From JAPPHA01 sp963662815 (GTDB lineage: Bacteria; Pseudomonadota; Alphaproteobacteria; Rhodobacterales; Rhodobacteraceae), in NCBI GenBank assembly GCA_963662815.2, contig CAXXWA010000010.1, forward strand, positions 124,001-188,000: a stretch of DNA of 64,000 bases. The letters are read 5' to 3'. The notes under the pieces are model-generated. The model was not told the origin of the DNA. It saw only the letters and a list, made by a program, of their open reading frames with translations, and searched no databases. The translations under genes were made by a program, and so were the position numbers. Shown one piece after another: positions 57,643-64,000 of the stretch; the first letter of the stretch is position 1, and each line of letters begins with the position of its first letter.

Positions 57643-58343
57643 ATGGGCACGCTCGGCCCGAGAGGCATGAAGGCCGCCTGCGACGAGGTGCTCGCCGACG
57701 CGTCCGGACGCGGCCATCCCCCGGAGCGGGTCCTCGGCACGCTGCTGAAGGCGGAGGTTGCGGACAGGAAGGCGCGCTCGATCAGGCATCAGCTGTCGGT
57801 CGCCAAGCTGCCGACGGCGAAGGAACTCGACGGCTTCGACTTCACGCAGAGCCTTGTCGAGGAGCGGCTGCTGCGCCAGCTCGCGGACGGTTCCTTCCTC
57901 GAGCCGCCGCGCAACGTCGTGGCGATCGGCGGAACCGGCACCGGCAAGAGCCATGTTGCCGTCGCGATCGCCAGGGCCTGCATCCGCCGCGGCGCCCGGG
58001 GCCGGTTCCTCGACGCTGTCGGGCTGGTCAATCTCCTGGAGCAGGAACGGCGCGACGGCCGCCGGGGCCGTCTCGCCGAGGCCATGCGCAGGCGGGACTT
58101 CATCATTCCGGACGAACTCGGCTGCCCGCCCTTCGCCCGCAGCGGAGGGCACCTCCTGTTCCGCTTCGTCTCCTGCCCCTGCGAGCACACGCCCCTGATC
58201 ATCGCCGCCAATCTTCCGTTCAAGGAATGGGCCGACGTGTTCGGGGACCCGAGGATGCCCGCGGCGCTGCTCGACCGCCCGCCCATCACTGCGACATCAT
58301 CGAGACCGGGAACGAGAGCCGGCGGTTCCGGCACCGCAGCTGA
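57643..58343 (+). pseudogene. istB: IS21-family helper ATPase IstB, frameshifted near the end
   Basis: ARSIRHQLSVAKLPTAKELD, Walker A IGGTGTGKSHVAVAIA, and MRRRDFIIPDELGCPPFARS are IstB hallmarks. After LLDRP (near 58280) one base is missing; the expected tail HHCDIIETGNESRRF continues in the shifted frame to TGA 58341–58343. Confidence 0.8.
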
Positions 58344-58405
58344 ACGCCCGCCGCAGACGTGCGGGCAGGGTGGCGTGCAGCGCGACAATCAAGATGAGAG
58401 TCGCG

Positions 58406-59203
58406 TCATGGCGGCGGGAACCGGCACGCTTCGTCTTCGGGCCGCCCGCTCCAGGCCGGCTCGCCCATCATCTCCCGCACCAGCAGGCCGTTCCAGTCCT
58501 CCCCCTCGACCGCCGGACGGCATCGGACGACCCGGGGATCGCTCCGGACGAGCCCGGCGGCCGCCGCATCCCCGGCCCGGTCGGCATCGCAGCCGCAGAG
58601 GATCCGACGCAGGCGCCAGCCATCCAGCCAGCGCGGCACCGACGTCGCGACGCCGGCGACGGACACCGCCGCGAGGCCGCCGCCGCATCCGGCCGACGGG
58701 AAGCTCCGCAGCGCCGGCACCGACAGCGCGTCGATCGCGCTCTCGACGAGAACCGCCTGCTCCGGGGGAACGGTGTCCCACGCCATCCAGAACCCGCCCG
58801 ACGCCTTCCGCGAGCCCGGCGCCATGCCCTTGAATGCGGCTGCGCCGCCGCGGCTCCCGAGGCCGGCGATCCCCGCCCCGGCCGCCGCGCCCGAAACGTT
58901 GCGGGAAACGAACACCGCGTTCCTCCGGCAGTCCGCGCAGGCCAGCCCGCGGGCGTGGCAGACTTGGAGAAGCATCCCGCCGATCCCGCGTTCCCTGACA
59001 GGGCGATCGCGCACCTCGGGCCACAGAGCCCGAGAGCGGGCCGGGAGCTCCAGCCGTCGCCGGCCCGCGGGAGGAGCCGCGCCGTCCCGGAGGTTGCAGG
59101 AGCGAAACCCCTGTGCTGACAGGAAGCTGACGGCGTCGCGGAAACCGACCCCGTCGGCGTGCATCGCCAGGCTGATCGCCCCGCCACCGCCCGTCCCGGC
59201 CAA
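58406..59203 (-). pseudogene. DUF3991/Toprim protein, 5'-truncated by IS30-like copy 3
   Basis: About 265 residues, open from the IS end. GGGAISLAMHADGVGFRDAV (DUF3991), CHARGLACADCRRNAVFVSR, LVESAIDALSVPAL (Toprim Glu), and CGCDADRAGDAAAAGL (Toprim DxD) then EDWNGLL. Such proteins accompany plasmid and integrative-element relaxases. The N-terminus is lost at the IS30-like end. Confidence 0.65.
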
Positions 59204-59208
59204 ATGGT

Positions 59209-60410
59209 CCCCCGTGCCACTCTGAAGTGCAACACCGGATGTGGTGGCGACCTGCGTCCTTCGGCGCAGGATGTTGCAAATCGGCCAGATGGCGGCGACA
59301 GTCCCTGTGACGAAACATGGAGGCTGTCATGCCGAGCGGCTACCACCACCTGACCTATGGCGAACGATGCCAGATATACGCGCTGAGGAAAAGCGGGCTG
59401 TCCGACTTGGCCATTGCCCGGCAGATCGGCCGGGACCGGACGACTGTCTGGCGCGAGATCCGGCGCAACGGCGGCGGGCGCGGATACAGGCACTTGCAAG
59501 CGCAGGGCAAGGCCTCGGCGCGGCGCAGCGCGGCGTCGTCCGTTGCCAGGAAGATGACCCGGGAGCGGTGGACGACGGCGGAGGACAGGCTGGCGGAGGG
59601 CTGGAGCCCGGACCGGACCGCCGGCCGCTTCCGCAAGGAGGGCATCCCCATGGCGGGCCGGGAATGGATCTACCAGCACGTCCGCGCCGACCGGAAGGCC
59701 GGGGGCCGGCTCTTCCTTTTCCTGCGGCGGCGGGGCAGGAAGCCGAACTGGAAGGGCGGGCGCCACTCGGGCCGGGGCCGCATCCCGGACCGCACGGACA
59801 TCTCCGAGCGCCCGGAGATCGTGGAGGCGAAGGAGCGGATCGGCGACTGGGAGGCGGACACGATCGTCGGCAAGGGCCACAGCGGCGCGCTGGCGTGCTG
59901 GCGGGCCGGGCGTCGAACTGCACGCTTCTTCAGAGGGTTGGGCGGAGGACGGCGGCCGCGGTGGGCGCCGCGCTGCTCGAGATGCTGCTGCCGCTCGCCG
60001 CCCTGGTCCACACGATCACCGCGGACAACGGCAAGGAGTTCGCGGGGCACGCCCTGGTGGCGAAGGCGCTCGGGGCCGGGTTCTTCTTCGCCACGCCGTA
60101 CCATTCCTGGGAGCGGGGCCTGAACGAGCACGCGAACGGCCTGGTGCGGGGGTATTTTTCCAAGGACACGGACTTCCAGCAGATCACCGACGCGGAGGCG
60201 AGGCGGTCCGGGACCGGACGGACGCGCGTCCGAGGAAGACGCTCGGCTACATGACCCCGGCCGAGGCGTTCCGGAAGGCGCGGCCTCCCTGACAGGAGCC
60301 GTCCCGGACCGTCCTGCGGAGGGACCGGTCCGGGGAGAGAAAGGGGCGTCTGCGGCCCGCCGACCTCGGTCGGGCTCCGCCCTCCCTTCGCCCGGCGGGC
60401 CGCCGCCGCC
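59209..60410 (+). mobile_element. IS30-like element, copy 3, one end missing
   Basis: Begins CCCCGTGCCACTCTGAAG at about 59209. The body is close to copies 1 and 2. The sequence stops matching after about 60410, before the expected other terminal repeat, so that end is deleted. Confidence 0.8.
59329..60292 (+). pseudogene. IS30-like transposase, copy 3 (two frameshifts)
   Basis: Best preserved copy. HTH YGERCQIYALRKSGLSDLAI; IGDWEADTIVGKG holds the first Asp. The shared shift near 59889–59900 (after KGHSGAL, about codon 189) moves to the frame of TITADNGKEFAGH and YHSWERGLNEHANG. A second shift near 60205 is needed for RPRKTLGYMTPAEAFRKARP to TGA 60292. Confidence 0.85.
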
Positions 60411-60577
60411 CAATGGCATTTCATTTGGCCGGCAGGATCGCGATGCCGTTCCGCGCGCGGCGCCAGCCGGCTGATTCCGCGTCCTTTTTCCGCCTGCTCC
60501 GCCTTTCCGCCCCGGGGGTTGACACGTCCTCCCTTTCGTGGCATGCCACGCTCGCATCAATCCGTCCCGCCGGGAGC
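60411..60577. other. Short spacer between two IS elements
   Basis: A minus-strand frame starts at ATG 60544 (MPRKGGRVNPRGGKAEQAEK) but soon enters IS30-like DNA. Not recognised. Ends in the 9-bp target repeat of the ISAs1-family element. Confidence 0.4.
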
Positions 60578-62727
60578 CAGGACTTTCCCACGCTGTTGGC
60601 GATTTTCCGATTTGCCGCCGAACGGGGGGCGGACCGGGGCGTTCCGGCCGGATTCCGGGTTTGCGGAGCCGTCCGCGCGCCGTCGCGGGCGCCGGTTCCG
60701 GTCCCTTGGTGATTCGTTTTCGGGGCTTGGCGGCCTGCCGGCGGCGTCCGGGAGCCGGCCCGGACGCGGCCCGGCTCTCAGGGCCGGGTCAGGGCGGCGA
60801 TGGCCTCGCTGCGGTTCAGCTGCAGGCGTCGCCGGGTCTCGGCGAGGCTCTCCGCCTCGCGGCGGCTGGCGAAGACCGCCGCGAGCGCGATGCTGTTCAG
60901 GCTGGCCCGGTTCGCCGGGCCGTTGCCGGTGCGGGTCAGGCAGGCGTCCTCGCCGAAGACGCAGTCCCTCTGGCGGTGGTTCAGGTTCTCCACACTCCAG
61001 TGTCCGCGATTCAGCTTCAGCAGCTCCTCCGGCGACGCGGCTTCGGCATCCAGCGAGGTGATGACATACGCGATCTCGGTGCAGTCGTTTCCCCCATCGT
61101 CGCCGTCCTTCTTCAGCGGCTCCCGGTAGCGGGTGATCCGGGCGATCTGGCTGACGCCGGGGTAGTTGATCAGGCGCTTGAGCGGCGTCAGGACGCTGAT
61201 GGAGCGCTGCTCCAGGCGGCCGTGAACCTTTTCGAGATCCTCCGCGAAGCGGCCGGTGGCGTCCCTCTCCCAGTCGATGCCGTCGAGGATGCCGAAGGTC
61301 TCCGGCGCGTTGCCCTTGACCGAGAAGACATAGTCGGCTCCGCAGCGCCCGGTGACCATCTTCGCGGTCTTGCGCGTCGTGTGCAGCGCGTCGAGGGTGA
61401 TGACCTTGCCGCGGACGTCGCTGCGCTCCAGGAGGTCGTGCGTGGCCGCCAGCTCGCCGCCTTCGTCGCCGAAGTTCAGGAGCGCGAAGGGCGCGCCGGT
61501 CGCGTGGTCGACGAGGGCCACGGTCTCGTGATGGCCGTCGCCGTTGCGGTTGGCGCCGCGGATGCGCTTGCCGTCGGCGGCGAGCGCCCGGGCGAGGGGA
61601 AGCCGGGGCCGGGACCAGCGGCCGACCACGTCCTCCAGCGCCTCGGGGTCGACCGACTGCACGACCCTGTGGATCGTGGACTTCGAGACCGGCTCGCGAA
61701 GCCCCGTCTTCGGGTTCCGCCAGGCGCCGACGGCCTCCAGCTCCTCCTGCGACAGCGAGCGCGCGAACTGCGCGGCGGCCAGGCAGCCCTTCATGTTCGC
61801 GAGCTCGGCGAGCACGTGCACGGCGAGCACGCAGGCCACCGCGTGCTTCCTGCCCTGCGCCCGGCGGAAGTCGGGCACCGCCGCCAGCTCCGCGTGCAGC
61901 GAGCGCATTGTCCCGGGGTCCCGCGGCGCCAGACCGGGACCGGAGGGCGGCGCCACGTCCGGCGGCAGCGGCTGCGGGCTCGAGAGCAGCGCCCGGGCGT
62001 CGGGCCTCAGCGGCGTCACGAAGATCTCCTTCGGCCTGCCGTGGGGGTCGGTGTAGCGACCGTTGGCGCGGGCGAACCCCTTCGTCCGGCCCAGGCACTC
62101 CCAGCCCGCCGCCCTGTACATGGTGCCGGAAAACCTGGCCGGGTCGCAGAACGTCTCCGCCAGGAGCACCCGGTGCCCGTGCGCCGCCAGCCAGTCGTCG
62201 GCGAGCCGGCGGGTCATCCCCGCAAGGAAGAAGGAGGCGAGGTTCGGGAACACCCCCGGCTCGGACAGGATCAGGAAACGCGTGTTGTTCGCCACCATCT
62301 CCAGCCGCCGGAACTGCTGCTCCGGCCTCCAGCCGCACCACCTGTCGCGCGGAGCGCACTTGAAGGCGCCGTTCTGCCACGCCGCCAGGCCCAGCCACCG
62401 GTCCCCGAAGCTTGCCACGTAGCGCAGGCCGCGGGCCGCCAGCCGCTGGAAGCCGAGATAGTGGCGCTCGTCCATCAGCGAGTCCCAGAGCGGGCGCTCC
62501 TGCGGCCTGGCCAGCCGGATCTCGACGTCCGACAGGGAAAACCCCGCCGGCATCCCGCGAAACGGGGCATGGAACTCGAGGCGCTTGCGAATCGACATGG
62601 CCGGAGCATCGCACGTCCGGGACGGGAACGCCAGCGGAAAATTCCGGCTCCGCGGTCGCGCGCGCATGCAACGCAGACAAGCCCGGTGTCAAGGAAAACC
62701 AGCCGAAATCAGCGTGGGATGCCCCTG
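60578..62727 (-). mobile_element. ISAs1-family element carrying a DruA-like domain fusion
   Basis: Ends CAGGACTTTCCCACGCTG and CAGCGTGGGATGCCCCTG are imperfect inverted repeats. A perfect 9-bp duplication GCCGGGAGC flanks it (60569–60577 and 62728–62736). Length 2150 bp, about twice a usual ISAs1, because of the extra domain in its single gene. Looks complete and recent. Confidence 0.9.
60778..62598 (-). CDS. DruA-like (DUF4338) domain fused to ISAs1-family transposase
   Basis: A 606-aa protein. Residues about 25–215 match DUF4338, the family of Druantia protein DruA: DERHYLGFQRLAARGLRYVA, CAPRDRWCGWRPEQQFRRL, VANNTRFLILS, and LLAETFCDPARFSGTMYRAA. Residues about 230–606 are an ISAs1 DDE transposase: VPDFRRAQGRKHAVACVLAV, LAADGKRIRGA (first Asp), ITLDALHTTRKTAKMV (second), and HWSVENLNHRQRDCVFGED with the final Glu. 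One open frame. Start ATG 62598 is inferred; the frame is open to 62667. Role of the DUF4338 part in transposition is unknown. Confidence 0.88.
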   Translation of the reverse strand: MSIRKRLEFHAPFRGMPAGFSLSDVEIRLARPQERPLWDSLMDERHYLGFQRLAARGLRYVASFGDRWLGLAAWQNGAFKCAPRDRWCGWRPEQQFRRLEMVANNTRFLILSEPGVFPNLASFFLAGMTRRLADDWLAAHGHRVLLAETFCDPARFSGTMYRAAGWECLGRTKGFARANGRYTDPHGRPKEIFVTPLRPDARALLSSPQPLPPDVAPPSGPGLAPRDPGTMRSLHAELAAVPDFRRAQGRKHAVACVLAVHVLAELANMKGCLAAAQFARSLSQEELEAVGAWRNPKTGLREPVSKSTIHRVVQSVDPEALEDVVGRWSRPRLPLARALAADGKRIRGANRNGDGHHETVALVDHATGAPFALLNFGDEGGELAATHDLLERSDVRGKVITLDALHTTRKTAKMVTGRCGADYVFSVKGNAPETFGILDGIDWERDATGRFAEDLEKVHGRLEQRSISVLTPLKRLINYPGVSQIARITRYREPLKKDGDDGGNDCTEIAYVITSLDAEAASPEELLKLNRGHWSVENLNHRQRDCVFGEDACLTRTGNGPANRASLNSIALAAVFASRREAESLAETRRRLQLNRSEAIAALTRP

Positions 62728-62781
62728 GCCGGGAGCTTTCAGCCATGGACCCGCGAATCGCAGCCCTCAAGTCCACCACCT

Positions 62782-63094
62782 CGTATGTTCCGAGAACCGG
62801 AAACGAACCAAGGGGTGGCTGTGGAAAATTTTGGCGCGGGTTCCTGTGGAAAACCCGCCTCTTGCCTCCCGCCGCCTCCACGGTTCATTCCCGGTTCGGG
62901 ACCGCCGCCGCCAGGCCTGGCGGCGGCGGAGCGGGGCCTGGCCCCGCAGGACGGGTCGGACCGGAAGCACCATGGATCGCGCAAGCGGATCCGTGCGGAA
63001 GCGTGGTCGGCCCGCCCTCCCTTCAGCCTCCCGGGTCCTGGATGGATGCCTGGGTTCGAGAACCGGATCATCGCGAGGATAGGAGCGGGAGAGC
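62782..63094 (+). ncRNA. Candidate bridge RNA region of IS110-like copy B
   Basis: 313 bp between the left end and the transposase start, nearly identical to copy A with a few substitutions and one 3-base difference near 62920. Conservation of a long non-coding stretch in two insertions fits the bridge RNA of IS110-group elements. Inferred. Confidence 0.5.
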
Positions 63095-64000
63095 ATGACC
63101 ATCGTAGCCGCCGGCATTGACGTGAGCAAGAAGACGCTGAACATCCACCTGAACGGCAGGGATCACGCCGCCGCCAACGACACGGACGGCTTCCGCAAGG
63201 TCGCCGGCATCCTGAGGGACGGCGGGGCGGAGAGGGTCGTCATGGAGGCCACGGGGCGGATGCACCGGGCGCTCCATCAGTCGCTGCACGACCGGGGCTT
63301 CGCGGTCCTGGTGGTCAATCCCCGCCAGTCCCGGGACTTCGCGAAGGCCGCCGGCGACATGGCGAAGACCGACAGGGTCGACGCCAGGGTGCTGGCCGCC
63401 TTCGGCGCCGCGTTCCCGGCCAGGCCGCCGACGGCGCCGGCCGAGGCGGCGATCGACCGGCTCCGCGACATGCTGGTGCTGCGGGAGAGGCTCGTCGACC
63501 AGCGCACGCAGCTGAAGGCGGTCTTCGACGAGGTCGGCGATCCCGACCCGGACGGGCCCGTCCCGAAGGTCCTCTCGGAGATCGAGGCCGGCGTCCGCCA
63601 GTACGACCGGCGGATCGCGGAGACGGTCGCAGGCGCGGAGGAGCTTGCCGGGAGCCGCGACATCCTGATGTCGATCCCGGGCATCGGCCCCGTCACGGCG
63701 GCGGCCCTGATCGCCTGGATGGGCGAGCTCGGCGCGATCGGCAGCCGCCAGGCCGCGGCCCTGATCGGCGTCGCGCCCTTCGCCCGCGACAGCGGAACCC
63801 TGAAGGGCGCGCGCCGCGTCGCCGGCGGACGGAGGCGGCCGAGGGACGTCCCGTGCATGGCGGCGATGGCGGCCTGCCAGTTCAATCCCGACATGAAGGA
63901 GACGTACGTCCGGCTCGTCGAAAGAGACAAGCACCACAAGGTCGCCGTGACCGCGGTGATGCGGAGGCTGATCGTGACCGCGAACGCCCTGCTGCGCGAC
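63095..64000 (+). CDS. IS110-family transposase, copy B (3' end outside window)
   Basis: 302 codons visible, open to the window edge. AGIDVSKKTLNI, VVNPRQSRDFAK and KTDRVDARVLA (RuvC-like domain), then SIPGIGPVTAAALIAW and FARDSGTLKGARR (Tnp2 domain with the Ser). It keeps the canonical VVNPRQSRDF where copy A has AGSPRQSRDF, so B looks like the more intact copy. Confidence 0.88.
   Translation, partial: MTIVAAGIDVSKKTLNIHLNGRDHAAANDTDGFRKVAGILRDGGAERVVMEATGRMHRALHQSLHDRGFAVLVVNPRQSRDFAKAAGDMAKTDRVDARVLAAFGAAFPARPPTAPAEAAIDRLRDMLVLRERLVDQRTQLKAVFDEVGDPDPDGPVPKVLSEIEAGVRQYDRRIAETVAGAEELAGSRDILMSIPGIGPVTAAALIAWMGELGAIGSRQAAALIGVAPFARDSGTLKGARRVAGGRRRPRDVPCMAAMAACQFNPDMKETYVRLVERDKHHKVAVTAVMRRLIVTANALLRD

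Larger units (their letters stand above)
55996..58343 (+). mobile_element. IS21-like element, right end not found
   Basis: Left end TGTGGAATCGCG. The 19-bp sequence TCGCGTTCAAAATTGACCC occurs twice as a direct repeat (56003–56021 and 56036–56054), as expected for IS21 transposase-binding sites. istA and istB follow, both frameshifted. No matching right end before the Toprim gene. Confidence 0.75.
62782..64000 (+). mobile_element. IS110-like element, copy B (right end outside window)
   Basis: Starts CGTATGTTCCGAG right after core CT (62780–62781), as in copy A. Nearly identical to copy A through the non-coding stretch and transposase. Different flank (CCACCACCT), so an independent insertion. 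Confidence 0.88.

Overview
The window is GC-rich DNA from an alphaproteobacterium. The evidence is gene order and family type: pyrB–pyrC-like–plsY, rsmE next to ubiA, moaE–moaD–pgsA–uvrC, a plant/alphaproteobacterial-type glutamate–cysteine ligase, a DinB with an N-terminal Cys4 ribbon, and a MutL carrying its own nuclease motif. I cannot name the genus. Core genes are intact and tightly packed, often with 4–8 bp start/stop overlaps. Between them lie two large accessory zones full of insertion sequences (IS) and broken genes.

Layout. (1) 1–17.9 kb, core block: molybdopterin (moaB, moaE, moaD), DNA repair (family-4-like uracil-DNA glycosylase, uvrC), pyrimidine synthesis (pyrB and a dihydroorotase-like partner), phospholipid synthesis (plsY, pgsA), gshA, rsmE/ubiA, an OmpA-family envelope protein, an SDR and clpB. 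(2) 18.5–32.4 kb, accessory zone 1: several copies of one IS30-like element (one split by an IS110-like element, one reduced to a 315-bp MITE-like form) and an IS5-like element. They surround pyrF, a DUF4160/DUF2442 pair, a HipA C-terminal scrap, a 5'-truncated HNH gene, and a two-gene set of a P-loop ATPase with ankyrin repeats plus an AAA ATPase with a PD-(D/E)XK-like C-terminus. Decayed paralogues of the ankyrin ATPase lie nearby. (3) 32.5–48.4 kb, core block: dinB, an N-formylglutamate amidohydrolase, tRNA-Val(GAC), rpmJ, an MBL hydrolase, a seven-gene branched-chain-type ABC transporter cluster with two acyl-CoA ligases, mutL, and a periplasmic WD40–cytochrome c fusion. (4) 48.9–64 kb, accessory zone 2: a 2.5-kb element with an intact 772-aa transposase, a rearranged IS66-like element carrying a relic DNA adenine methylase, an IS21-like element, fragments of a large serine recombinase and of a DUF3991/Toprim protein, another IS30-like copy, a complete ISAs1-family element whose transposase is fused to a DruA-like (DUF4338) domain, and a second IS110-like copy running off the window.

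How the parts work together. The core blocks are ordinary housekeeping. The seven genes at 36.4–44.9 kb look like an uptake-and-activation unit: periplasmic binding protein, two permeases, two ATPases, and two enzymes that would charge an imported acid with CoA. The accessory zones look like repeated landing sites for mobile DNA. Single-base frameshifts are common in IS and cargo genes but I found none in core genes, which argues for real decay rather than poor sequence. The points most worth a second look are the DruA–ISAs1 fusion element with its 9-bp target duplication, the ankyrin-ATPase/AAA-nuclease pair, and the IS110-like copies, whose exact ends can be read against empty sites and whose long 5' non-coding stretch is where a bridge RNA is expected.
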